Positions 34,537 to 43,205 of a stretch of 47,939 bases of DNA are shown one piece after another. The stretch's first letter is position 1; the number at the start of each line of letters is the position of its first letter. This stretch comes from Chloroflexota bacterium (lineage in GTDB: Bacteria; Chloroflexota; Anaerolineae; Aggregatilineales; Phototrophicaceae): NCBI GenBank assembly GCA_026706395.1, contig JAPOYU010000085.1:1-47939 (forward strand), given 5' to 3'. A program made the translations under genes and the position numbers. The notes beneath the pieces were generated by a model, which worked only from the letters and a program-made list of their open reading frames with translations, had not been told where the DNA came from and ran no database searches.

Positions 34537-34845
34537 ATGACGACTGTAGATCAACTGAAAGACCTGCGCGATCAGAAGTCGCGTCCCCATTTGGAACAGT
34601 ATGCTCCTGTGTGGATCTTGCGCGAGGATATTTTGGCCGAGGACGAATCGATCCAGTTTCATGTGCTGTTCCAGCACAACCTCCATGGCTGGGTGAATCG
34701 CCGCTATCGGTATGACGGCTTCAATAACACGCTTTATCACATGGGGCAGACCCAGGTATCGGAAGCGGACGCGCTGGACTATATGCTGGAGCCGCCATAT
34801 ATCGAAGCCAAAGTCAACGATATACCAAACTCTTACGGCGGCTAG
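34537..34845 (+). CDS. Small soluble protein, unknown function
   Basis: 102 residues, with GGGGA 5 bases before the ATG. Acidic and aromatic-rich, with no membrane segment: YAPVWILREDILAEDESIQF, HNLHGWVNRRYRYDGFNNTLYHMG. It ends in a Pro/Tyr-rich stretch (YIEAKVNDIPNSYGG). Its predicted promoter and ribosome-binding site support a real gene. No family is recognised. It overlaps the convergent glycosyltransferase gene tail to tail by 4 bases. Confidence 0.7.
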   Translation: MTTVDQLKDLRDQKSRPHLEQYAPVWILREDILAEDESIQFHVLFQHNLHGWVNRRYRYDGFNNTLYHMGQTQVSEADALDYMLEPPYIEAKVNDIPNSYGG

Positions 34846-36098
34846 GTTTTCCTCAGCTTTTCGCAGGCGACTTCTTCAAATACGCGCAGCAATCTATCCG
34901 CAATTTCTGACCAGGCGTAGGCTTTCGCAGCGCGGGCGGCGCTGAGGCCCATCATCGCTGTCTTGGTTGGATCGGTCAGTAATTCGATGATGCAGTCGGC
35001 CAGTGATATCGGTTCACGAGCCGGGATGTGGTATCCGGTCTCCTGATCGCGCACGAGGAACTGCAGTCCACCGACCTGCGACGCGATCACGGGTGTACCG
35101 GTCGACATCGCCTCCAGCGCAACCATGCCGAATGATTCGTAATCTGAGGGCATGATCACCGCGGTAGCGGCGGCATAAAAGCGTGGCAGCTCCGATTGCT
35201 CTTTGGCGCCAACGAAACTCACGAGGGAGTCAATGCCCAGCTTCGCACTTAGGCTCTGCAGGCGCTTCAGTTCTCGGTCACCCTTGCTTTGCCCGTCGCC
35301 ACCGACGATCATGAAATGCAGTTGTTGCAGAAGCTGCGGCGCCCGATCTCGCAGCACGTGAAGCGCCTCGAGAATCGTGTCAACGGCTTTTAGCGGCTCG
35401 ATCCGCCCGACAAAGAGCAGCATGCTGCTTTCTGGCTTGATGCCCAAGGATTCGCGAGCCGCGCCAGAGGACATGGAATAGTTAAAGCGCCCGGTGTTTA
35501 CGCCCGGTGGAATGACCGTGATCTGACGGCGTGACGCACGATACAGCCAGCGCAGTTGCGCCTGTTCCGCCGGGGTGGCTGCGATGATGCGGTCCGCCCA
35601 TTTCAGGATATTCATTTCAGTCAGAATGCGGCGGTCAGGTTGATAATGAGAATTTACTTCGATGCGCTTTTTCATATGCCCCAGCGTGTGGTACATGTGA
35701 ACAAAGCGTATGCTCCAGGCTTCTTTGAGTTTGGCCGCCACGCAGCCACTCAGCCAGTAATGACTGTACACGATGTCATAACACAGGCTGTGCAGCGTTG
35801 AAAATGCCATCAGTTGCGCGGTGAATTCCGACAGAAACTCGTAATGGTCCTCAGGAGTCAAGGGCAAGGGGGGGCCAGCATCAAGATAGACCACGCGAAC
35901 ATTTTCGCCGATGCTTATGTCGCTAACCGGCTCCGATTTATGAGAGCGTCGTGTGAAGATATCAATCTGATAGCCTCGGCTGCCGAGTTCACGCGACAAT
36001 TCGCGAATGTAGACGTTCATCCCGCCCGTCTTCGCCGCGCCCATGGGAGCCAGCGGGCTTATGTGAACGCTGATCAACGCTATTCTTTCGATGGACAT
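34842..36098 (-). CDS. GT4-family glycosyltransferase
   Basis: 418 residues from the ATG at 36098, with GGAG 5 bases upstream. A GTG two codons earlier overlaps that site and is less likely. GT-B fold: N-terminal GGMNVYIRELSRELGSRGYQ (acceptor side); C-terminal LLFVGRIEPLKAVDTILEAL; and the nucleotide-sugar E-x7-E motif in PSDYESFGMVALEAMSTGTPVIAS. It resembles MshA, sucrose-phosphate synthase and related GT4 enzymes. Donor and acceptor are unknown, and no mycothiol gene is nearby. It lies 19 bases after the acyltransferase gene and is probably co-transcribed with it. Confidence 0.88.
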   Translation of the reverse strand: MSIERIALISVHISPLAPMGAAKTGGMNVYIRELSRELGSRGYQIDIFTRRSHKSEPVSDISIGENVRVVYLDAGPPLPLTPEDHYEFLSEFTAQLMAFSTLHSLCYDIVYSHYWLSGCVAAKLKEAWSIRFVHMYHTLGHMKKRIEVNSHYQPDRRILTEMNILKWADRIIAATPAEQAQLRWLYRASRRQITVIPPGVNTGRFNYSMSSGAARESLGIKPESSMLLFVGRIEPLKAVDTILEALHVLRDRAPQLLQQLHFMIVGGDGQSKGDRELKRLQSLSAKLGIDSLVSFVGAKEQSELPRFYAAATAVIMPSDYESFGMVALEAMSTGTPVIASQVGGLQFLVRDQETGYHIPAREPISLADCIIELLTDPTKTAMMGLSAARAAKAYAWSEIADRLLRVFEEVACEKLRKT

Positions 36099-36117
36099 GG
36101 CCACTCCATCGACGGGG

Positions 36118-37131
36118 CTAGTGAGAATAAGTCGCTTGTATGTTCAATACAGACGTGTCGCGGCCACCCATGCGGTACTTGTAAGCTTCGCCGCCGCGCA
36201 AGAAATCATAAATCTGAAAGCCCTGCTCAATCGCATGCCTTATGTTGTAGGCGAGAAGTACGATTCCTGGGCTCAAGTCGCCGTAGTCCTGATGATCGAG
36301 TCCTGAATTGTAGACCATGACACGGTCACCGTAGACGAAGTTGATGTAGGCAGCAGCGCGTACTTCGTCGACGGTAAGAAAGTTCATTTGCAACCAGCCG
36401 CGGTCTTGCAGCAAGGGAACGATTTCCCTGAAGAAGCGCAAGTTTTTGCTGTTGCGCAAGAACTCTTCCTTTTCCTTGTCACTGGCCGCCATGAGACGTA
36501 CAAACTGGGATACTTCCTCCTCCAGATTGTGGCATCCGTTTACGATGTACCAGTCGATTGCTTTCTCATTACCTTGCGCGCGGCGGATTTTGCGTCTGAT
36601 TTCGTGACGCTGTTTCTTGTCAAGCAGGCTCAGGTAGCCACTCCAATTGCCAGGCAGTTCAATGACTGGGCAAACCTCCTGCTGCTCAACTGCAGTTTTG
36701 AATCCGCGCGCTTGCAGCATGTCCGGCAGCAACTGCCTTGTGGGAGAGTTAAAGGGAATGTTACACAGATCGAGCAAGTCGAATTCGTGGTGATTGGCGG
36801 CAAGAAAGTCAGAAAACACGGCATATACGGGCTTCAAATGTGTCGCGTCCGCTATGACATCCAGATAATCAGTTACGTCGACGCAGCCGATGATTTGCAC
36901 TCGGCGTTCGCCCTGCGGCCCAGTCACGAAGAGCGGCGCGATGCCGACGAGGGAATCGCCCGCGCGACAAGTCAGAAGCAGCAATTCGCCGGGTTGATAG
37001 GCTTCCCACCAAGTCTTCTGCCATTCCCAAGTATAGAATATGCGATCAATTGGCGCGCGCTGCACTACTGTATTCCACTCGGGCGCCAAAAGCTCAAAGG
37101 CATTTGCGTCTCTATATACGCTAAGTTCCAC
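36118..37131 (-). CDS. CelD/BcsL-type GNAT acyltransferase (FemAB-like)
   Basis: 337 residues from a GTG start with AGGG upstream. The N-terminal region (FYTWEWQKTWWEAY, LLTCRAGDSLVGIAPLF) and the C-terminal GNAT half (KKQRHEIRRKIRRAQ, then VYNSGLDHQDYGDLSPGIVLLAYNIRHAIEQGFQIYDFLRG) match the acetyltransf_6/CelD family. These proteins transfer acyl or aminoacyl groups in polysaccharide or cell-wall pathways. Its position directly upstream of a GT4 glycosyltransferase suggests joint work on an exopolysaccharide or glycolipid (inference). Confidence 0.85.
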   Translation of the reverse strand: MELSVYRDANAFELLAPEWNTVVQRAPIDRIFYTWEWQKTWWEAYQPGELLLLTCRAGDSLVGIAPLFVTGPQGERRVQIIGCVDVTDYLDVIADATHLKPVYAVFSDFLAANHHEFDLLDLCNIPFNSPTRQLLPDMLQARGFKTAVEQQEVCPVIELPGNWSGYLSLLDKKQRHEIRRKIRRAQGNEKAIDWYIVNGCHNLEEEVSQFVRLMAASDKEKEEFLRNSKNLRFFREIVPLLQDRGWLQMNFLTVDEVRAAAYINFVYGDRVMVYNSGLDHQDYGDLSPGIVLLAYNIRHAIEQGFQIYDFLRGGEAYKYRMGGRDTSVLNIQATYSH

Positions 37132-37240
37132 TATCGGCCCTATCTATCTTCGGTCGACATTGCGATCGCTTCTGAGACTAATCCACTTTAGAATTCCTTA
37201 CCAACACGCAAAGCAGCGGACGACATTTGCAGCGACAGTT

Positions 37241-38089
37241 CTAGATCGCTTTTGGTGTTGAGTCTTCGTTGCCCCATTCTTTCCAGGAGCCGTCGTAAAT
37301 CCGCAGATTCTCGGCGCCGGCCACTTCCATAGCCAGCATGCCAACCGTCGCTGATACGCCAGAATTGCAATAGAGCACGGTGTCTGGCGAGTTAAAGTCA
37401 ATGCCTTTCTCGTGCAGGAGCAGGCGCAGTTCGGCGGCCGGTTTCAGTGTCATGTCGTCCGCGACCATAGTCTTGCGCGGCAGGTTGACCGCAGTAGGAA
37501 TACGACCGCCATGCCGCGCCCGTGACGCTACCCCCGCGTATTCCGCTGGCGAGCGCACATCCACCAACTGAAGAGATTCGGCTTCAAGTCCGCGCAAGAT
37601 ATCTTGGGTAGTCGCCTTCAGACTTAGATTCACTTTTGGCACGAACCTCCTAGGTTCAAAATGCGGGATCTCCGAACTGACTGGGCGACCTTCGGCCAGC
37701 CATTTGCTCCAGCCGCCGTCGAGCACATAAACCTTCTCGTGACCATAGTAGCGCAAAGCCCAGCGCAAGCGGCAGGCAAACATGCTCGCCGCGTCATCAC
37801 TCACCACGACGCAGGAGTCGTTGCTTATGCCAAGACCTTCCATGAGTTCTGAGAATCGCTGCGGAGAAGCAACATCGTTCGACGGCGATCCCGGTTCGAC
37901 TATATCGACCTGCCAATCGACGAAGACGGCGTTCGGAATGTGCGCCGCTTCGTAGCCCGCGCGGTCAGTAAAATAATGTGGGGGCGGATCGGTCGGTGGC
38001 AGCACTTTGCCGCGGATCTCGATAATCCGGATGTCCCGGTCCTTCAGATGTTCTTCCAGCCATGCGGTAGTCACAAGGGGCGATGACAT
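37241..38089 (-). CDS. sseA: Two-domain sulfurtransferase (rhodanese / 3-mercaptopyruvate type)
   Basis: 282 residues from the ATG at 38089, with GAGGAG 6 bases upstream; a longer in-frame start has no such site. Two rhodanese domains: an inactive N-terminal one (to about 145) and a C-terminal one whose active loop is YCNSGVSA. Mercaptopyruvate sulfurtransferases have CG[ST]GVT, and thiosulfate enzymes have a more basic loop. CNSGVS is closer to the former, but the substrate is uncertain. The gene stands alone between the acyltransferase gene and a divergent fusion gene. Confidence 0.88.
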   Translation of the reverse strand: MSSPLVTTAWLEEHLKDRDIRIIEIRGKVLPPTDPPPHYFTDRAGYEAAHIPNAVFVDWQVDIVEPGSPSNDVASPQRFSELMEGLGISNDSCVVVSDDAASMFACRLRWALRYYGHEKVYVLDGGWSKWLAEGRPVSSEIPHFEPRRFVPKVNLSLKATTQDILRGLEAESLQLVDVRSPAEYAGVASRARHGGRIPTAVNLPRKTMVADDMTLKPAAELRLLLHEKGIDFNSPDTVLYCNSGVSATVGMLAMEVAGAENLRIYDGSWKEWGNEDSTPKAI

Positions 38090-38169
38090 GCTGAACTCCT
38101 CTTGCTCGGCCAGCGGCAATGATCCTCATTTTACTCACTAATGCCTCCGCAAGCGAGTACGGCGTCGTT

Positions 38170-38197
38170 TTGGGATGCGCCGGGATTCGGATATAAT
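38170..38197 (+). promoter_or_regulatory. Predicted promoter of the hydrolase-ligase fusion
   Basis: TTGGGA (38170-38175), a 16-base spacer and a perfect TATAAT (38192-38197). The implied leader of about 105 bases before the ATG at 38310 has no obvious structure. Confidence 0.55.
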
Positions 38198-38309
38198 GCC
38201 TGCAAACTGGCCCAAATGTAGATAGCGGTCGAATCGACCGGCGACGCAACAGCATAGTTCGTCACGAATTGACCTAGAAAACGGACATGCGACCTGCCAA
38301 AACTGACTT

Positions 38310-40823
38310 ATGAAACGACGAATCCGCGGCCACAAGCTCTCCGTCACCCATTTGGACTTCAATCTATATCGTGTTCGGGTTCCTATACGGGGATATCCGG
38401 GTGATCACTTGAGTGTTATCGACCTGCATCCGCAAGGGGTCGAGACAAGCTTGTTCTTTCAACACGGTTTTGCGGGTGTCGCCGAGTCTTGGGAGTATCA
38501 GCTTGCCCATTTCGCGAATCAATATCGAGTAGTCGCGCCTGATTTACGCGGGCATGGGCAAAGCGATGCGCCGCACAGTTCCTATTCCATGCCGGAACTT
38601 GTACAGGATATGCACGATGTTGTCGAGGAGTTGAATCTTCCGGAAAAGTTCATATTGGCCGGGCATTCGTTTGGCGGCGCAGTCTGTATAGAGTTCGCAA
38701 ATGCCTTTCCAGAGCGCATAGAGAAGTTGATTCTTGTGGCATGCGCCGGGGAATACCCCTTACCTAAAATCGCCGCGCTCCTGTTCCATATTCCGGTGCA
38801 CGTTGCCCTGCCCTTCTGGCGCTACCGGCGCAAGTGGGACGCCGAATATCACGTCCTAAAGAACATGTTTCTCAACAATATGCATGGCTGGCAGGCATGG
38901 TCGCAGCTGCGAAACATCAGCAATGAAACACTGGTCATCACCGGCGAACGCGACAATTACTTCCCCCGCTACGTCTATGACGATGTCGGCAAACTTATCC
39001 CAGGTGCCGATGTGCAAGATGTAGGCTCGGCCAAGCACAAAGTGCAACTGGAGCGGCATGATGCGGTAAATCGCGCCATTGAGCGCTTTATTGTGTCCGG
39101 CAAGCGCAGCACCTGGCGCTCGATTTCGGCGCTTGACGAATTGGCAAGAGGACGTCCGTGGCTTGGCCACTATGAAAAGGACACCGCGCACACGATTCCG
39201 ATCCCTCAGCAACCGCTTTTCCGGTTCCTGGAAAGCGCCGCTGATTGGGCGCCGAGGCGAATCGCAACGGTTTTCTACGGCAAAACCTGGACCTATCGCG
39301 AGCTGGAAACGCGAGTCAATCGGTTCGCACGCGGGCTTGGCCACATGGGGATTGGCCAGGGAGATCGGGTGCAGATCGTCTTGCCAAATACACCGCAATT
39401 CATCGTCGCCTACTACGCTATCTTGAAGTTAGGGGCGGTTGTCGTTCTGTCGAATCCGGATGCTAATGCCGAGCTGATCGTTAGCCACGCCCGGGAAACA
39501 GAGGCGAAGGCCTTGGTCACCTTAAGCGCCTTCAGCGAGCTTGCACAGTTGATACAACAGACCACCGATACGCAACTCGTCATATTCACCGGCATCGGCA
39601 AGCATGTTACAACCAGCAGCGAATCGGCATTTGGCCGGCACAAACACCCTAGCGATCAAGATGAAGTGCTGGCGCAGCAAATTGGTCTTTTTATGTCAGA
39701 AGTAATGGACAAGCAGGACAGCAGCCCTCCCAACCTGGAAGTAAAGCCGGATGATCTCGCGGTTATCTCATACACCAGCGGCACAACCGGTGAACCGCGC
39801 GGCGTCTGCTTGACGCACGTCAATCTCGTGGCGAATGCACTGCAAACGCGCCACTGGATGAAAGACATCGACTACGGCAAAGAAGTTATTATGGCGGTTG
39901 TGCCCTTTGAACACAGTTATGGCATGACGGCGGCCATGAACTTACCGATCCTTATTGCGGCGAAGATTGTCATAATCTCGGTATTCGAATTGAAGCAGGT
40001 CTTGGAGCATATTCGTCGTTACAAACCGACGCTCTTTCCGGGCGTGCCTTCCATGTTCACATTGATTAACCAGGCGAAGAACGTCCGCAGCTATGGGCTG
40101 TCATCGATCAAAGCATGTATCAGTGGGGCAGCGCCCTTGCCGGTTGAAGTACAGGAGGCATTCGAAAAGCTCACGCGCGGCCGATTAGTCGAAGGCTACG
40201 GTCTGACAGAAGCCGGCCCCGTCACGCATTCCAATCCTCTTTACGGTCTGCGCAAGGTCGGTTCGATCGGCGTTCCCTTGCCGAATACGGACGCAAAAAT
40301 AGTCGACCTGATTAGCGGAACGGAGCTTCAAACCGGACAGATCGGGGAGTTGGTCGTGCGAGGTCCTCAAGTCATGCGTGGCTATTGGCGGCAGACAGCG
40401 GATGAGGAATCCGTAATTCAGGACGGCTGGCTGCATACGGGTGATGTGGCCGTGATGGATGATGACGGCTACTTCAAGATTATCAGCCGCAAGCGCGATA
40501 CGATATTCACCGGCGACTTCAGTGTATATCCGCGCGATGTCGAAGAAGTCCTTTATGAACATAACAAGGTATTGGAAGCGGCCGTTGTCGGCGTCGGTCA
40601 TGAAGCGGGCAAGCAAAAGATCAAAGCGTTTGTTGTACCAAGACCGAATAGCGCCCTATCAAAAGAGGAATTGCTTGAGCTATGCCGTAAACGCCTTGAG
40701 TCCTACGCCGTACCCTGGGAGATTGAGTTTCGACAGGCGCTGCCTCGTTCATTCATCGGCAAGGTTCTGCGCCGCGTCCTGTTTGAAGAGGAGATTGAAC
40801 GGCATAGCGGGCCGAAACTGTAA
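38310..40823 (+). CDS. Fused alpha/beta-hydrolase and acyl-CoA ligase (ANL superfamily)
   Basis: 837 residues in one uninterrupted frame. Residues about 45-265 are an alpha/beta-hydrolase with an intact triad: nucleophile S120 in AGHSFGG, acid D215 in TGERD, base H243. Residues about 300-837 are an AMP-forming adenylate ligase: YTSGTTGEPRGV (488-499, Arg for the usual Lys), GYGLTEAGPVT, the hinge region TGDVAVMDDDGYFKIISRKRD, and catalytic K818 in PRSFIGKVLRR. Both halves look active. A plausible role is to release a fatty or aromatic acid from an ester and activate it to an acyl-CoA or acyl-adenylate in one protein. The substrate is unknown. It is transcribed alone from its own predicted promoter and has no obvious Shine-Dalgarno. 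Confidence 0.9.
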   Translation: MKRRIRGHKLSVTHLDFNLYRVRVPIRGYPGDHLSVIDLHPQGVETSLFFQHGFAGVAESWEYQLAHFANQYRVVAPDLRGHGQSDAPHSSYSMPELVQDMHDVVEELNLPEKFILAGHSFGGAVCIEFANAFPERIEKLILVACAGEYPLPKIAALLFHIPVHVALPFWRYRRKWDAEYHVLKNMFLNNMHGWQAWSQLRNISNETLVITGERDNYFPRYVYDDVGKLIPGADVQDVGSAKHKVQLERHDAVNRAIERFIVSGKRSTWRSISALDELARGRPWLGHYEKDTAHTIPIPQQPLFRFLESAADWAPRRIATVFYGKTWTYRELETRVNRFARGLGHMGIGQGDRVQIVLPNTPQFIVAYYAILKLGAVVVLSNPDANAELIVSHARETEAKALVTLSAFSELAQLIQQTTDTQLVIFTGIGKHVTTSSESAFGRHKHPSDQDEVLAQQIGLFMSEVMDKQDSSPPNLEVKPDDLAVISYTSGTTGEPRGVCLTHVNLVANALQTRHWMKDIDYGKEVIMAVVPFEHSYGMTAAMNLPILIAAKIVIISVFELKQVLEHIRRYKPTLFPGVPSMFTLINQAKNVRSYGLSSIKACISGAAPLPVEVQEAFEKLTRGRLVEGYGLTEAGPVTHSNPLYGLRKVGSIGVPLPNTDAKIVDLISGTELQTGQIGELVVRGPQVMRGYWRQTADEESVIQDGWLHTGDVAVMDDDGYFKIISRKRDTIFTGDFSVYPRDVEEVLYEHNKVLEAAVVGVGHEAGKQKIKAFVVPRPNSALSKEELLELCRKRLESYAVPWEIEFRQALPRSFIGKVLRRVLFEEEIERHSGPKL

Positions 40824-40950
40824 CAGGTCGCCGGTTGGCGGCTGGTCCCTTTGGGTCTCCAGCTTCCGGCGGTGATGTGTCTCGAAACGCCAGTCTAGGT
40901 TATAATTGTTGCATCCAAGGTTAGAATTCTGTGACCTGAGTTGCCCGGCG

Positions 40951-41607
40951 ATGGCTGATCTTCCGCTCTTCCCATTAAATACAGTGCTTTTCCCCGGAAT
41001 GCAGTTGAAACTGCATATATTTGAAGATCGCTATAAGTCCATGATCAACTGGTGCATCGACGCGGATGAGCCATTTGGTGTTGTGCTGATACGACATGGA
41101 GCCGAATCCCACGGACCGACAGCCGCGCCATATGAAGTCGGCTGTACTGCGGACATCAGCCAAGTCCAGAGGTTGCCGCTTGGACGCATGAATATCGTTA
41201 CAACTGGTAAAAGGCGCTTTCGAATCAAAGCGCTGGACCGTAGCAATCCTTACCTCGTTGGCGATGTGGAGTACTTTGCACCGGCCGAAGATCGGCCCAG
41301 TGTTGTACAGGTCTACGGCAAAGTATTGCGCCCGTTGCTGTTGCGCTACGTCGATATATTGGCCTCATCGTCGGGGTCTCGCTTTGACCCGAGCAAGCTG
41401 CCCCAGCAGCCACGAGCAATTGCGCAGATCGCCTCAATTCTTCTGCAGACAGATAACCCGCAGAAACAACAACTACTGGCGATGGATAGTCTTTCGGATC
41501 TGTTGATCACTTTGGTCGACATCTACCGACTCGAGACGATGCTTTTGAAGATTCGACTTTCGCCGCCTGGTGATGAATTCAATATTGGTTTCTTTTCCTG
41601 CAATTGA
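40951..41607 (+). CDS. LON substrate-binding-domain protein
   Basis: 218 residues from the ATG at 40951 (MADLPLFPLNTVLFPGMQLKLHIFE). An upstream in-frame TTG would add 15 atypical residues. It is a stand-alone LON N-domain (PUA-like beta fold plus helices) without the AAA+ and protease parts. Such proteins are common; their role is unclear, and substrate recognition or protein quality control is proposed. A TATAAT at 40901-40906 could be its -10 element. Nothing in the neighbours explains it further. Confidence 0.88.
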   Translation: MADLPLFPLNTVLFPGMQLKLHIFEDRYKSMINWCIDADEPFGVVLIRHGAESHGPTAAPYEVGCTADISQVQRLPLGRMNIVTTGKRRFRIKALDRSNPYLVGDVEYFAPAEDRPSVVQVYGKVLRPLLLRYVDILASSSGSRFDPSKLPQQPRAIAQIASILLQTDNPQKQQLLAMDSLSDLLITLVDIYRLETMLLKIRLSPPGDEFNIGFFSCN

Positions 41608-41682
41608 GCCGGCCTGAGCAAGTGGGGCGTAGCGTGCTATGATGACCTGCGCCATTACGACGCGCTCGCTACAGTTCGGTCG

Positions 41683-42912
41683 GTGAATACGATTAGCGCT
41701 AAACTCCGTCTAGGCCTCCTAAGGAAACGTGTCCAGCGGCTTGGAATGGTCGCTTTATTCACCTTGGCGGCTCTGGAAGGCCTGCTCCAGCTCGTCTTTC
41801 CACATCTGCCGCAGGCACTAATTGAGCAGATGCCGCAATACCTTGAACGCAGCGGATTCCGGCTCGAAACCGAGCACGGCGCGCGCGAGTACCCGGCGGG
41901 CCAGATCGTCGATTATGAGATAACTCGCGCCAGTGGCGACTTGTATAAACTGACCTGTTTGTCACCAAACGATGCACCCCCATTTGAATCCTATCGCGTC
42001 AGTTTCGTGCGTGATTCGCATGGATTCCGCAACGCGGAACCTTGGCTAGCGCTCACAGACCTGGTGATCATCGGTGATTCCTTCGTCGCCGCCGAAGCCA
42101 TAGTGGATCCATTTTGGGAGGGTATTGTGGAGTCTAAGCTGGTTTTGGGGCTGCCCGGCAGCGGCGCTATCGAACAGCAGCGTGTCTTTGAAACCTTCGC
42201 CGCGCCTCGTGAGCCGAAAACAGTTGTGCTTGCTTATTTTGCCGGCAATGATCTGAAAGACAATTCAATGTTTACGGACTTGCTGGCGAAAGGCGAATCG
42301 TATACCGACAGAACCCATCAAGGCAAGCAAGCGTTCGAATACTCTGTGCTCTTCAATCTGATTCTGTATCTGCGTCAGGCGTTCGATACCGACTCGACGC
42401 CGTGCCATTACCCACAGGCAGCCCAAACCTCGCCACCACAGCCAGTTGCCTTCTATGACGAGTTTCTCGCGGTATTGCGGCTGGACGCTGAGACCCTGCG
42501 CGACAGTGAGACGTTTCGCCTGACGAGTGTAAGTATTGCTGAAATGGCAGCAGTCCAGCATGCGCGCGGGGACCGCTTTGTGCTTATGTACATCCCACAG
42601 AAGGCGGAGCTCTATTGGGCGTTGCTGGGCGAAGAGAGCAAGGCGACGGTAGTCTCGCGCCTGAATAGGCAATTCGAGATCTCGGGCGGCAGCGTCATCG
42701 ACGCAAACCTTTCCGCACAGCGAGATCTATTAGCGAAACTGGCGGAGGAACTGGGTATAGAGTTTCTTGACTTAACACCGCCGCTAGCAGACGCCATCGC
42801 AGACGGGCTGCAACCCTACTTTTTCGCCGATACGCACTGGAATCAAGTCGGTCACAATATTGCGCGAATCGCCTTGCTTGATCAGTTGAATCAGTCTAAC
42901 CTTGATAGATGA
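41683..42912 (+). CDS. SGNH/AlgX-like membrane-anchored hydrolase or acyltransferase
   Basis: 409 residues from a GTG start without a clear Shine-Dalgarno. One N-terminal hydrophobic helix (about 18-40) anchors an extracytoplasmic domain. SGNH features: block I VIIGDSFVAAEA with the nucleophilic Ser, a likely GND block (YFAGNDLKD), and the C-terminal FFADTHWNQVGH with Asp and His. The D-T-H-W-N-x-x-G-H motif is typical of AlgJ/AlgX-like polysaccharide O-acetylation proteins and relatives next to carbamoyltransferases. It opens the carbamoyltransferase cassette, so it may modify the same glycan or small molecule (inference). Confidence 0.82.
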   Translation: MNTISAKLRLGLLRKRVQRLGMVALFTLAALEGLLQLVFPHLPQALIEQMPQYLERSGFRLETEHGAREYPAGQIVDYEITRASGDLYKLTCLSPNDAPPFESYRVSFVRDSHGFRNAEPWLALTDLVIIGDSFVAAEAIVDPFWEGIVESKLVLGLPGSGAIEQQRVFETFAAPREPKTVVLAYFAGNDLKDNSMFTDLLAKGESYTDRTHQGKQAFEYSVLFNLILYLRQAFDTDSTPCHYPQAAQTSPPQPVAFYDEFLAVLRLDAETLRDSETFRLTSVSIAEMAAVQHARGDRFVLMYIPQKAELYWALLGEESKATVVSRLNRQFEISGGSVIDANLSAQRDLLAKLAEELGIEFLDLTPPLADAIADGLQPYFFADTHWNQVGHNIARIALLDQLNQSNLDR

Positions 42913-42969
42913 TATTATCACTCCAAACTGGGACAATCGCACAAGTTGTCCTTGCGGCAAGGTGACAGA

Positions 42970-43203
42970 ATGACGAAGCGAATCAAAGACATCGCGTGGG
43001 AGCGCTTCAGCATAAATTCGGCCATAGTCGCCGATCTCAACGGACGATTTGTCGCGACCGCGTTTTACTACACTATCATGGTTCCATTTGGACTGCTCTC
43101 CACGGTTTTCATGGATCCGCTTCGCCGGAAGAAGGCCGACAATACTTGGTTGGAACGCACTCCGGTGCCTTCCGATATTTCCTCCGCCAAGGAACAAGGC
43201 TGA
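42970..43203 (+). CDS. Small single-helix membrane protein of the carbamoyltransferase cassette
   Basis: 77 residues from the ATG at 42970 (AAGGTGA immediately upstream). A basic N-terminus (MTKRIKDIAWERF), one hydrophobic helix (about 28-46), then a charged tail with DPLRRKKADNTWLERTPVPSD and AKEQG. It ends 2 bases before the carbamoyltransferase ATG, so the two are coupled. It may correspond to the small membrane proteins (SxtJ-like) found beside such carbamoyltransferases; this is from memory and not secure. Confidence 0.65.
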   Translation: MTKRIKDIAWERFSINSAIVADLNGRFVATAFYYTIMVPFGLLSTVFMDPLRRKKADNTWLERTPVPSDISSAKEQG

Positions 43204-43205
43204 CA

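Noticed and set aside
42996..43205. Extended N-terminus for the carbamoyltransferase
   Set aside because: It overlaps the small membrane protein gene in another frame. The family start MYILGVSAFYHDSAA is at 43206.
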